Under the pieces are notes generated by a model that was not told the origin of the DNA, searched no databases, and saw only the letters and a list, made by a program, of their open reading frames with translations. Position numbers and translations under genes: made by a program. From Inia geoffrensis (taxonomy: Eukaryota > Chordata > Mammalia > Artiodactyla > Iniidae): a stretch of DNA of 64,000 nucleotides. The stretch covers positions 115,855,315 through 115,919,314 of the forward strand of contig CM070900.1 in assembly GCA_036417435.1 (NCBI GenBank). Direction: 5' to 3'. This document shows positions 44,575 to 55,512 of this stretch, piece after piece (positions within the stretch are counted from its first letter, which is position 1; each line of letters starts with the position of its first letter).

Positions 44575-44898
44575 CCACAGCCACCCCAGCTTTCAGCACC
44601 ACCAGCCTGGTCAGTCGGCAATACTGAGGCAAGAGTCTCCATCAGCAGATGTTACCAGTCTCTGAAGACTCAGAAGTTGGTTAGTATTTTTAGCAGGAAG
44701 ATATTTTTTAATTAAGGTATATACATTGTTTTTTAGACATAATGCTATTGCACACTTAATAGACTACAGTATAGTGTAAACATAACGCTTATATGCACTG
44801 AGAAACAAAAAGAATTCTGTGACTTGCTTTATTATAATATTTGCTTTATTGCAGTGGTCTGGAACAAAACCCACAATATCTCTGAGGTGTGCCTATAT

Positions 44899-45040
44899 AT
44901 AAAATGGAAATATATGAATCTACTCACTAGGATTGTTCTATGACTTAAATGTATATGTATAAAACACTTAGAAAACTTCCTTGAGATATAACAAATGCTG
45001 AGTAAATATAATAGCTAATTATTATTTTTGTTATTATTTC
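44899..45040 (+). mobile_element. MIR SINE 3' half
   Basis: The text 'aaaatggaaatatatgaat', 'aggattgttctatgacttaaatg', 'aaaacacttagaaaacttcc' and 'aaatgctgagtaaatataatagcta' plus TTATTATT matches the MIR core and 3' half, directly after the Tigger element. Confidence 0.75.
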
Positions 45041-45127
45041 TATTAATTATTTAGGAGGAGAAAATGAAGGCTAGTAAGGTGTATGGTCCAACTCAGTGAT
45101 TAAAATGTATCATTTGTAAATAAACTT

Positions 45128-45552
45128 TTAAGAACAAAGTAGACGTATGCTAACACATATATATGGAATCTACAAAAAAAAAAAAAAAATGGTTCTGAAG
45201 AACCTAGGGGCAGGACAGGAATAAAGACGCAGACATAGAGAATGGACTTGAGGACACAGGGAGGAGGAAGGGTAAGCTGGGACGAAGTGAGAGAGTGGCA
45301 TGGACATACATACACTACCAAATGTAAAGTAGATAGCCAGTGGGAAGCAGCCGCATAGCACAGGGAGATCAGCTTGGTGCCTTGTGACCACCTAGAGGGG
45401 TGGGATAGGGAGGGTGGGAGAGAGATGCAAGAGGAAGGAGATATGGGGATATACGTATATGTATAGCTGATTCACTTTGTTGTAAAGCAGAGACTAACAC
45501 AGCATTGTAAAGCAATTATACTCCAATAAAGATGTTAAAAGAAAAATAAAGA
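45128..45552 (+). mobile_element. L1 LINE 3' end, young type
   Basis: The plus strand carries the ORF2 terminus and 3' UTR of the L1 type seen antisense at 18200-18600: 'tgctaacacatatatatggaatctac', 'gaatggacttgaggacacaggg', 'gggaagcagccgcatagcacagggagatcagct', 'ctgattcactttgttgtaaagcag', 'aaagcaattatactccaataaa', then an A-rich tail. About 420 bp remain, so it is strongly 5'-truncated. An A run of 14 lies inside at 45175-45188. Antisense 73-codon frames are artefacts. Confidence 0.93.
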
Positions 45553-46304
45553 ACAAGGTAGAAATTAAGCGTCAATAAAAGCTTTATTAAATGATTTAAG
45601 CCATTAGGAGATATTTCACATTATAGGCAGAACAATGCTCTGGGACCAATGTTTACTTTACATCTCCAATTTTTCAACTGATGAATATGTACTGTGTACA
45701 TACAGATACAAAAGTATAAAAAGCAAAGCTCAGTTTCTGTTTTCAAGGAGGTCAAAGGGGAAAAACAGATAGAGGACAGTTACAGTCCAACATTGCAAAG
45801 GCAATGATAGAAATACGCACATAGTATTTTATCCTAATCATCAGTGGGAAATAAATTTGCCTGGAATTTTTCTGGGTGATGGCTCTACTCTGCTGGTAGT
45901 AGATTTATATAATGAGAAGATCACAGAGTTCCTGAATAATCTGTAGAACCTTGAAGGCTGGATTTAGTCTTGGATCCTGTGGGTTCAACCTGAAATGCTA
46001 TTTCACGTACCAATATTTGGTTAATGGCCTCACTCCATCCCTACAGGGAACATGGTCAAGTTTTACTAGGGGAGCTATTAGGAGGACAGAAATAGTAAGC
46101 CGTTTAGTTCAATACAGTATTCCTCAATATTCCAATGAAATGGAAAAAAAGAGGAGGTTTTTATTACTACATTGGAAGCAGACCTGCAGGCACCCAGAGC
46201 GCAAACCCCTTGAACATAAAAATGGTGGAAAGTCAAAGGGAATGAGAGGGAGTAGGGAAGGGAGTCAGAAGTGGACACTCCCTGTCTCAGTGGTAACACT
46301 AATA

Positions 46305-46346
46305 AATATTCCCTCTGACCAAGCTAATATTCCCTTTGACCAAGCC
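46305..46346. repeat. Tandem duplication, 21 bp x 2
   Basis: Two 21 bp units, AATATTCCCTCTGACCAAGCT-like, are adjacent and differ at two positions (C/T at the 11th base and T/C at the end). Confidence 0.9.
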
Positions 46347-47658
46347 AGTGGCACTGAAAACATTTCCTGGATAAAAGCCACAACTTTTTCTTCTGGTCTC
46401 ATGGTAATAAGAGCAAGAGAATCCACTGACTGTTCATCTTTTTGCTGTATTTCTGAATGAATGCAGGTTCAGTCCTCCTCTAAAGTATATGTGGGATAGG
46501 CTCTTGTCTCATCAGCTACAGAAGGAAGAATGTTGCTCACTAAGGAAACGCATGCCCTTGTCTAGTCATGTGAAACAACTCAATAATAAAAGTACATATG
46601 GACCTCCCTGCCTCCAATGTTCCTGAGCCTTTGCAACTAGACCCATGATGAAAGAGGCCAGAAATACTACATTATCTAAAAGAGGCAAAGAAGAAGCTAT
46701 ATAGGTCAGAGATTATGTGCAGGAGCCGAAGGTCCATATCCTGTATCCCTGACTCCAGACTGAGTCTAAGCAAGCTTGGAGCCACCCAACACTTAGCTCA
46801 AGCTATCTAATCAACAGTGGCCTTGCTAACTCATTTATTCCTACCAACACCACCCTCAGCCCTGATTACCTCTGTCACACTGACTGATGGGCAATCTATC
46901 ACTAACACTAATATGGCTAAGGGGACAGAATAGCTGTACTTGGTTATCTGCATAGGGAAATAATCCTCCTTTCGTAGTCTCGGTCTAAATCTTCTTTAAC
47001 CAAGGAACTTGGCCTTGAATCTCTATTCTCTTATGGAAATACTTTAGACTCTTTCTTAGACCAGAAAACTCCTCAGATTAAATGTCAAAATGCTTTCATT
47101 TACCTACCCTTTGTATGATTTTGGCTCCGTGCACCTAATCGAAGCCATCCAAAGGAGGGGAAAAAAGAAACAACTTGGAGAATGGAAAGGCAGAAAAACC
47201 TAAGAGAAAGGATCTCTTTTCCTGAAATCTGCAAGTCTCTAAAGTCTGTGCTTTAGCTTAACTCTTGGCTAACAAATACTCCCTCTACATCCAAACTAAC
47301 ATTGCCAAATGATTAATTGTAAAATACTGAAGAAACCTTCAGCCATAAAAGGAGGCTCTAAAGAATATCTTTGAAGAGAAAGTTAAGAGGAGGGTTTGCC
47401 TTACTCTTGCCAGAATATTCAACTCTTGCATTTTCCTTACATCAAAGGCCAAACCTACAAGCTTACTCTGATGCACCAACATTTGATGCAATGTGAAAGG
47501 GTACTTAGGGGTGGAAAATTCCAATTTCAAGGACCTAGGTAACATTACTGTAGTTTCACAAACCCATAAGTCTGGAGGCTTTACACAGCAAGAATAAAGT
47601 TATCTTCCCTGACTTATCCTTCTTTCTTTAGTGTATGCTAGTGTACATGGACATGTTT

Positions 47659-47690
47659 ACACACACACACACACGCACACACACACACAC
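47659..47690. repeat. (CA)n microsatellite with one CG interruption
   Basis: About 16 CA units with a single CACG interruption at about 47674-47676. It was probably polymorphic but less so than the pure (CA)33 tract at 33 kb. Confidence 0.93.
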
Positions 47691-49751
47691 TGCAGAGCTA
47701 ATGCAGTCTCTGGAATGCAGAAGACAAAAGTGCCAAACATGGCCAAGGAAGGCCAGAGAGCACTTTATCCCAGTTTTCTCCAAGGTGTCACCTTGATTAT
47801 CTTTTGCTTTTCATTAGGGCTGCTACTAAACCCCTGAAATCCATCTTAATATTTAAGCAGGATGGAGCCCAGATAAACAAGCAAACTAGGAGTGGGGTTC
47901 AAAGCAAACACTCTTTTTGGGTCTGGGAAATGTTACTCCCTGGTATGTTGGGGGATAATCAAGCTGATAAATTACATAAGCTTTGAAGAGACCAGTAAGT
48001 TTTGCTTCCTTCGAATAGGTTCTAGTTATCAATATTTTTTCTTTCCTTGAATATGGGTGTTTGCTGCTTATCCTTGTCAGTGGGTAGAATATTTTCCGGG
48101 AAGGTATTTCTGGTACCTTTAAAGCAATATATAATAAATGACATGATATCGTTTATATTCTACATTTGGAACAAACACAGTGTCTATAGTTATTTTCATA
48201 GCTCTTTCTGGAAAGGTAGTATTGTGTTGATATACGAAGGCAAATTTTTCCTGATTTGTTTAAAAGGAAAAGTGACTTTCTGCAATGAGATGATCAGTTT
48301 GGATTAATTGCTTTGGTACCTTTAATATTGACTTGGCATCATTCACTAAAAGATGAATCTTCTAGTCCATCTTTATATATGGCTTATCATTGAAATAATT
48401 TTAGCTTCATCAGTAATGTAAGCTGTTATTTCTTTCTTCACTGCAAGCAGAATGAGAATGATTTTAGGCTGCTCTTTTAACATAAGGGGATGAAAATAAA
48501 AGAAGAAAGTTTTCAAATGACAGGAGGTTGTAAGTAAGGGTCTATCTCTGATAGGCTAAATAGAAATTTCACGGGGCAGAGCCTGCTGCACAAGCCGAAA
48601 TTAAACATAACAACTCATGTAGTAGTAGCCCCATAATTCTTCCTCTGGAGAAGTGAAGGGAGTTTTCTACGTTTTAAAAGTTAGAAATTCTAATCGTTTA
48701 TTTGTGTGCTTAAGTTGTTTATAATAACAGCCCTATTTATTATCTCACATGTAAGGTTGAGCCACCTCCTGCTGGATTGTACTATGAGTCATAACAACCT
48801 CAGCAACTCTGTCTTAAGTAACAAGCTCTGATAGCAAATGTCCACAAAATTAATTATGTTGGGGGAAAATAATAATAATGCAAGAAATATACACAGTAAG
48901 CCTCCCTTAAAAATGAAGAGGTGTCAAAATCTAATACACAACTATTTTGACAAGTTTCCAAAAAAACTCATTAATAGTCATAGGAAGGGCTAATATTGAT
49001 GATAAGATTGCATTTATCATTGTTGTCTTTCAACACTTTTCACTTGTGTAGGATGCTTAAGTTAAGCAAGAACAATTGCAATGTAAAAGAGGTCGTGATA
49101 TGTTGATGACGCAAATAGGATGATTTAGACCACTGTAAACCACCTAACCGCTATTTTGCAAGTTAGTTGATGTAACAAATGTGAGATTTGCTGGTATTGA
49201 TACTCCCTGCATTTCCATCTACCTTGCAAACCGTAGCAAAACAGTTCTTTTTCCCCAATAACTTCTCTTCTTCTCACATGAATAATCTGAGAAAACAAGA
49301 TTTGGAACAAAGAACGTGCTTATTAACAAAAGGAAAAAAGAGTGACTATTTCCATTAAATATTATCTTTGCTGTATCCTCACACTGATATTGCAAGGGTA
49401 CTAGCAATTATTGCTTCAACTCATGAGATGAGTGTCTGTATATAAGAATGAATCATCAGCATTTATGAAAGGCTAGTTTAAAATCTCAGTTATTTGTTTT
49501 GGATTAAATGGTGTTTTGTGACAAGGATGCATGTTCAGAATCATTCCAGAGCATTGACATTTTCGGTTGGGGTTTGGTGAGAGACCACATAAAATATCTT
49601 TATCATCAAGCTGTTAGTCAGACTATTAACTGACTAACTGGTTAATTGGTTACAGTGAAATAAAACAACCCATCCATTCTCTCTAAATCTAAAATACAGT
49701 TATTTTGAATTTGGTTCCCACTTAAAAGGATTTGATGCTCATTGGTGGCTG

Positions 49752-50133
49752 TGTTAGTGTGCTAGGGCTGCCGTAACAAAATATCACACGTGGGGTGGTT
49801 TAAACAACATATATGTATTTTCTCACAGTTCTGGAGGCTAGAAGTCCAAGATCAAGGTGTCAGCAAAAGCGTTTTTACCTGAGGCCTCTCTCCTTGGCTT
49901 GCCGCCTTCTCCATGTGTCCTCACATGGTCTTTACCTCTGTCTGTGTGTCTGTGTGCTAATCTCCTCTTCTTATAAAGACACCAGTCAGACTGGGTTAGG
50001 TCCCATCCTATGGACCACATTTTAACTTCATTACCTCTTGAAAGACCTTATCTCCAAATATAGTCACATTCTGAGGTACTGGGGGTTAGACCTGCAACAT
50101 ACGAATTTTGGAGGGACACAATTCAGCCTTGTT
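49752..50133 (-). mobile_element. MaLR LTR (MLT1-like), well preserved
   Basis: Antisense landmarks run in order: 'gtgctagggctgccgtaacaaaatatcacac', 'tttctcacagttctggaggctagaagtccaagatcaaggtg', 'gcctctctccttggcttgc', 'tcctcttcttataaagacaccagtca', 'cttatctccaaatatagtcacattctgagg' and 'gagggacacaattcagcc'. The solo LTR has no internal region. It shares family with the sense copies at 29.4 and 55.1 kb. Confidence 0.9.
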
Positions 50134-51994
50134 CAGTGACTTAGGATTAATTCCTTTTGTTAGCATAACTCGACCTCTTTTCAGCTGTTGGTAATATGGA
50201 CTTGATTTACATATATATTCATTAATTTATCAACATGTTGATAAATAATGAGCATAAAACAAATAGTAAGAAGATGTAAGAGAACATTTATTTAACATCT
50301 GGGTGAATTAGACTTTGAAACATTTACCCAGTCTCTTAGAATTGCCATAACCAACTGTTTTTATTGCTTAATTTCTTGTACAAATATTTGTAAAATTAAA
50401 TTGACTTAAATTGATTTTATTTTCTTTTGAAATTCTCTTCTACATTTTATAACAGTACTTGTGGTGATTAAAGGGTCTCTGGAAGACCTAAAAAAAGGGT
50501 TGAAACTGACTGATACAGTGAATTACAGGTTGAATGAAATTGAACTTTTTCTTTTTGAAAATAAAAATATAATTTGGAAGTATCATTAGTAGAATGATAT
50601 ATCTAGAAAATTCCAGAGCATGCATGTACCAATCCATGCTATTAATGGAACTTCTAAAAAGTAACCAGTAGCTGTTTTTGTGAAATTGTAATGTGTTTAC
50701 TAATACAGTTTTACTCATATTTAACAATTGCCAAAGTCTTCTCCAGTTTCTCAAGCTTTCATCCATAACTGAAGCACATCGAGTCTAGGTTAAAATCTGG
50801 TGTCTACTTAATAACACATAACAATGTAGCATGTCTATCCCAGTTAGAAGTGAAAATGATAAAAATACAAAAACATATTATGCCATCTGAAATTTCATCT
50901 AGTCCAAAGGGTCGCTTATATCTGATTTTGAAATAACGTTCATTCAGACTGCATGCTATTGAAACAGAGTGAGTGGTAGATTCAGACAAAAAAAAATGAA
51001 CCAAATAAACATGCAGGCATTGGACACTACGAAAATTGTTTTATAATTTTTGAAGGAAGTCTTCCTCTGTCTCTTTATGTCCTAGGAGGAGCAAAACTTC
51101 AACAGCCATTACTCCACACAAAGCATTTTGTTCTTCCAGTTAAGAAGGCAAAACACCACCCATATGTCAAATAGTTTCTACAGCCCTTTTTTGGAGTTGT
51201 TTGTTTTTCAATTCACCAAAACACATTTTTGGTATGGTTTTTACTTTGGGAGTGGGTGATGGAGATAAAAGCTAATGGCTTTGGGATTGCAGTCTAACAT
51301 TAATCAGGATAGGATTCTTTGAGACTCATTGAAAATGTGCATTTGTTTGCATCACCTTTGCTTTCTTTTTACCATAGAAGAAATTCTTTGGTGTTTAGGT
51401 ATTCAAAGTTAAGATATGAGACAGATGAAAGTCTGAGAAGATTATAGGAGAAAGAAGAAGTGTAGTTCCCTGTAACCAAAAATATAAGGACAATGTTTTC
51501 TGCAGGATGAGAGAGAAAAAGAGCCCATCTCTTACCTCGTACAACTGCTATTCTAAATGCTTCCATTGGTGAAAGGGGGCCATCTTGGGGTTTCAACAGA
51601 CAGAACCTTACCACTTGGGAAACAAACACACTTGAATACGTAATAGATTTCTGGAGATGTTGAATGACTTCTGATGTGTGATCCCTCCTGTTTCTCCCTT
51701 TTGACCAAGCCTGAAACAGCATAAAGGCCTAGAGGGAAACAGTTGGGTTATCAAAACTCATTTCTCAAAGCTGTAGATCAAGATTGTATGTTGGTAATTC
51801 CAGGAAGATTTGTTGCTGTTAATTGCCACTAAAACTTTCCACGTCACAAGACTGAGAACAGGTATATTCATTTAAAATTTTATTTAGTTCAAGTATTTCA
51901 TGGTAATTAAACTAATTTTGATGTGAAAGATGACAAAATGTGGTAATTTTAACCAGTTATAGATTCTATCAATGCTGATCATTTGAATGACTAA
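50134..51994. other. Unique sequence with a 22 bp perfect palindrome
   Basis: I find no gene or named repeat. The palindrome at 50225-50246 is listed separately. Minus-strand frames at 50488-50766 and 51369-51722 (92 and 117 codons) have no recognisable domain. Confidence 0.45.
50225..50246. other. Perfect 22 bp palindrome
   Basis: The sequence around the core CAACATGTTG reads identically on both strands for 22 bp (arms ATTTAT / ATAAAT). The centre ACATGT is the core of p53-type half sites and E-box-like motifs only in a loose sense. It may be chance, a cruciform, or a dimer-binding site. Confidence 0.9.
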
Positions 51995-52010
51995 AAATAA
52001 TAGGTGTTCA

Positions 52011-52215
52011 TAGGCTTCCCTGGTGGCGCAGTGGTTGACAGTCTGCCTGCTGATGCGGGGGACACGGGTTCGTGCCCCGGTCCGGGAGGATCCCACATGC
52101 CGCGGAGCGGCTGGGCCCGTGAGCCATGGCCGCTGAGCCTGCGCGTCCGGGGCCTGTGCTCCGCAATGGGAGAGGCCACAACGGTGAGAGGCCCATGTAC
52201 CGCAAATAAATAAAT
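52011..52215 (+). mobile_element. CHR-type SINE with (TAAA)n tail
   Basis: Sense copy whose head, AGGCTTCCCTGGTGGCGCAG, is followed by a nearly consensus body and a tail of (AAAT)n units rather than plain A. The perfect 16 bp target-site duplication AAATAATAGGTGTTCA lies at 51995-52010 and 52216-52231. Pol III boxes are intact (listed separately). Confidence 0.96.
52024..52077 (+). promoter_or_regulatory. Pol III A and B boxes of the CHR SINE
   Basis: Internal promoter of the tRNA-like head: A box TGGCGCAGTGG at 52024-52034 fits TRGYNNARNNG, and B box GGTTCGTGCCC at 52067-52077 fits GGTTCGANNCC with one change. Such boxes drive SINE RNA in the germ line; no activity is shown here. The same pair is seen at 56728-56738 and 56771-56780 in the next SINE. 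Confidence 0.75.
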
Positions 52216-52231
52216 AAATAATAGGTGTTCA

Positions 52232-52419
52232 ATAAATTGTGTTGAACGGAAAAAATCAACAGTTCACAACAAAATATTACCCTTCAGCAGTAGTTTTCTA
52301 TTCCTTAAGCCTAAGTTTTATGGGTACTGAGCTAAACCTGTTTTTTCATTTGTTTCGTGTAAATAGCCTCTTATGTTTTTAAGATGAGGTGCTGCTATTT
52401 AACATAACTAAATCTAAGA
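52232..52419. other. Short unique spacer
   Basis: No feature is recognised between the SINE and the MIR. Confidence 0.5.
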
Positions 52420-52628
52420 GACAGTGGAAGAACACAGGTTTTGCAGTTGTAGTGACTGCTTTGAAATTCAGCTCTACCACTTAGCAGTTTGACAATACTT
52501 CAGTGCTTCAGATTTTCCACAGGTGTGTAATGCAAACCATAACAGTATTGGAAGGATTAAAGGCATTACTATATGTAATGCATTTAGAACATTGCCTGGC
52601 ACATTGAAGATGTTAGCTCTGATTAGCA
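52420..52628 (+). mobile_element. MIR SINE
   Basis: The order 'gaagaacacaggttttgcag', 'aattcagctctaccacttagcagt', 'ttggaaggattaaaggcatta', 'gcatttagaacattgcctggcacattgaa' fits MIR well. Confidence 0.88.
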
Positions 52629-53279
52629 CCCCAGTAGCCTAAAGCTGAACCCTCTTCTTGTATCTATAACTATCATCCCTTCCCTTGACCCAGTGATTTC
52701 TTGACTGCATCTGAGGGAACTTTAGGACTTGAACTAGAAGAGAGACAGAGGAACAGACATGATTTTCACTGAAATAATTTAAGGGAAATTAGTCTTACAC
52801 ACTGCTGAGAGATACCTAATGATTAGTCCCCAGGCTGATCCATCATCAGTAGTTTGTAACTAGTTTGTCCCTTACCCTAGAGTAAAGCTGAAGGCACTTC
52901 TTTCTTTAACAAACTAGACATTAATTAAAGTAAGCAGGGGACTAGAGGGTATAATTGCTATTGTAAAGTATAATGAATGTTACAAAAGCAGTGAGCTTAC
53001 TAATAAAAAAAATACAATTCTTCTTCCTAAAATATAAAATAGAAGAACATATCTTTATGAAGAAATGTTCTTAACGTCGTAGTAGGAAAAAAAAATTACG
53101 GAAGTCCTATTCTCTCCTTCTAGCTATTTGATGCTCAAAATAGAGGAAACTTAGGAGCAAACCTTGGTCTTATTCTCAGAAGTTAGGCAGGGTACCAGTC
53201 AGATCCACCTAAGTTGATATCTTGATTTCTATTCCAATTGTGTAGCTTTTCCTTTGTATTTTTTTTTTTTTAATCTCAC
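52629..53279. other. Unique sequence, no feature recognised
   Basis: I see no repeat family or coding signal. Confidence 0.5.
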
Positions 53280-54330
53280 TTCCTGGGTGTCCTGTTAATA
53301 CTGCCCACTTCTTAATTTCCTCTTTTTTCAATATCAGTTCATTTGCCTATGCTCAAATTTTGAATATTATTCTTGATTTCTTCCTTAACGCTCATATCCA
53401 GTAAGTCACTAGTCATCTTTCTTTGACACCATAATAGCTCTAAATGAGCTATTTCTGTACACTCCCCTATATTGCAATATTATAGTTAGAAACTTCATCT
53501 CTAGAATTAAGTAATCTGTATGTAAACTCTAATTCTGGCATGCGATTTTAGGTCAGTTCCTCATTTTTAAAATGAGAATGAAAATACTATGTATCTCAAT
53601 AAGTTATTGTAAGTATTAATGCTTTAGTACACATAAGGGACTTGATACATTGGCTGCTCCAGAATGCCTCAATACATGATGGCTATCATTGATACTATTG
53701 TTGTTTCCATTGTCACCACTCTAGTCAGTTCTTGATTGCTTCTTTTCTGGATCACAGCAGTAATCTTTCCAACCTTCAGTCTCTCTCATCACGAATAATC
53801 GTGTACCACATCATCGGATTAATCTTTCAACTCCATACTGCTTGCCAGATTATGCTCTGTCCCCAAAAAGCCAAATTGTTTGTCTTGATGCAATACATCC
53901 TCTCCATTCTGCTCTACCCTCTCTAGCATGTTCTAACCCTATTCTTATAGTCTTACCTGATATTCTTAATTCGAGTGTACACCATTTCCTGGATGTTCTA
54001 GGTGCCTTCCTGCTTTTGAACTTTGCTTTTACCATGCTTTCTGTTTGGATGCCTTTTAACCACTGGGAGTTGTTAATATTTATTAATTCTTTAAATGCTA
54101 CATCAAATAGCACATCTTTTGTTGAATCTTCTTTGGGTTCCAAATCAGAAGTGATCCTTTATTGCTGTCCTTCAATTGATCTTCCATAACATCCTATACT
54201 TCCCTTGGGTTGCTAATCTTTTTCATTATGTATCATATACTATAGTTGTGGTTGTGCTGGTCACCTCTCCATGACTCCAAAGTAAGCTTCAAATGGGTGG
54301 ATCCTATGTTCTAAACATTTTTTGACCACC
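53280..54330 (+). mobile_element. L2 LINE, about 800 bp, split by a MIR
   Basis: Left part 53280-53477 and right part 53707-54330 follow the L2 interior and 3' region: 'aattttgaatattattcttgatttcttcctt', 'atatccagtaagtcactagtca', then 'gttcttgattgcttcttttctgga', 'atcttccaaccttcag'-type text, 'gtgtacaccatttcctgg', 'ctacatcaaatagcacatcttttgttgaatcttctttgg' and 'ctatgttctaaac'. The frame is lost; the 97-115 codon frames here are artefacts. Confidence 0.72.
53478..53706 (+). mobile_element. MIR SINE nested inside an L2
   Basis: The interruption carries the MIR pattern: 'aactctaattctggcatgcgattttaggtcagttcctcatttttaaaatgagaatg', 'aataagttattgtaagtattaatg', 'tggctatcattgatactattgttg'. It lies in the same orientation as the host L2. 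Confidence 0.75.
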
Positions 54331-55135
54331 TAGATCGGTGATTCATAGAATATAGAGAGGGTAGTAGTGGTGACATGAAAGATGGTTTTAGGTAGTACAC
54401 AGTTAGGGTCTTCAATAACATTGAATCACATAGTAAGAAATATATTACTTAAAAAAAATCCTTATATCAAGAAAAAGCCCCCTGTTTGGTGCTGTCTCTA
54501 AAACCTCTCTAATAACTATTAAAATTTTTAATAACATTGAATGGGCTTCAGACTCAGAACCTTCAGAAATCAGCCGTCTCTAATCAGCACTTCAGTGGTT
54601 TTTGGTTTTCATTGTATGCATTTTTCAACTTAACCGTACTGACTAAATTACAGTATATCTAGTATGTGTATTTGGCACAGTAACTGAAGGCAGTCTAGCA
54701 ATGTCTAAAGGTTGTCGTGTAGCTCTATCAGAGTGCTCTGCTCATGGTCCACCCTGAGTAGCTGTTGGGTGATTCTCCCATTCCATGTGCTTCAGAAGAG
54801 AATTCTTGTTAAGGGTGGGTGGGCACTAATTCCTATCTTTCATTACCAGCAGAAATAATCCAGTAGTCTCCACTATTATCTTTGTCATCAGTTGACATTC
54901 CCAGACTGGTCTCCATGCCACTGTTTACAAGCAGATTGATTCCTTTTAGCCTCTTCTACATAAAAACTACATCACTGCAATGTGTTGGGAAACAGTCATA
55001 AATTAATGTTAAAATTCTCAGACTTTTCTTTATGCTGCTTGCACAAACCCTGAGACTGGCTGAATGAGTCTTATCTTCCTTTGCAAGGAGTTGACTGTAA
55101 TGAGGTTATTTGTCACCAAAAAGAAGATTGTTATT
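54331..55135. other. Unique sequence, no feature recognised
   Basis: Nothing recognisable: no frame above 60 codons and no repeat family I can name. Confidence 0.5.
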
Positions 55136-55512
55136 ACCGTGGACCGAACTGTGTTCCCCGCAAATTCAGATGTTGAGCTCTACACATCAGTGTGATGGTG
55201 TTTGGATATGGGACATTTGGGAGGTGATTAGGTTCAGATGAGGTCATGAGGGTGGGACTCTCATGATGGGATTAGTGGCCTAATAAGAAGAGACATCAGA
55301 GAGTTTGCTCTTCCTTTGCCATGTGAGGGCACAGAGAGAAGATGACCATCTGCAAACCAGGAAAAGCATCTTCACCAGAACCCAGCTGTGCTGGCACCAT
55401 GATCTCAGACTTTCAACCTCCAGAACTTTGAGAAAATAAGTAAATTTCTGTTGTTAAAGCCACCCAGTCTATGGCATTTTGTTTTGACAGGTTGAACAGA
55501 CTAATACAGTTA
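55136..55512 (+). mobile_element. MaLR LTR (MLT1-like)
   Basis: Sense landmarks: 'gaccgaactgtgttccccgc', 'aaattcagatgttgagctct', 'tgtttggatatgggacatttgggaggtgatta', 'atgaggtcatgagggtgggactctcatgatgggatta', 'tctgcaaaccaggaaaag', 'ccagaactttgagaaaataa' and 'ttctgttgttaaagccacccagtctatgg', ending 'gaacagactaatacag'. It is a solo LTR. Confidence 0.87.

Larger units (their letters stand above)
42674..44898 (+). mobile_element. Tigger1-like DNA transposon, nearly end to end (2.2 kb)
   Basis: Both terminal inverted repeats are present: TATAGGTATACTTTG at the left and, read inward from the right, ATATAGGCACACCTCAGAG. The insertion is at TA, as expected for the TcMar/pogo superfamily. The order inside matches Tigger1: 5' non-coding region (42674-43100), transposase frame (43101-44574) and 3' non-coding region with a T/A-rich subterminal zone. 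An A run of 27 at 43806-43832 has grown inside the coding region. The element is somewhat shorter than a full Tigger1 (about 2.4 kb), partly through an internal loss near the start of the transposase. It moved by cut and paste when active and is now fixed and dead. Confidence 0.94.
45553..49751. other. Long repeat-poor stretch; no gene called
   Basis: Bases 45665-45825 resemble the unnamed ancient repeat seen near 4.9 and 13.8 kb ('gtacatacagatacaaaag', 'tttctgttttcaaggaggtcaaa'). The longest frame in this stretch (45951-46460, 169 codons, plus) has no recognised domain and holds a 21 bp tandem duplication. Shorter frames at 47339-47545, 47631-47986 and 48047-48307 also have no domain. A (CA)n tract lies at 47659-47690. 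I cannot exclude an old ERV relic in 46.0-47.6 kb but have no motif for it. Confidence 0.4.

Noticed and set aside
46000..47600. Endogenous retrovirus env or pol relic
   Set aside because: Several medium-length frames are present, but I see no conserved retroviral motif and no flanking LTR pair, so I do not annotate one.
52021..52090. Functional tRNA gene
   Set aside because: The A and B boxes and tRNA-like fold belong to the SINE head. The sequence continues into the SINE body and tail, and there is no proper acceptor stem closure.
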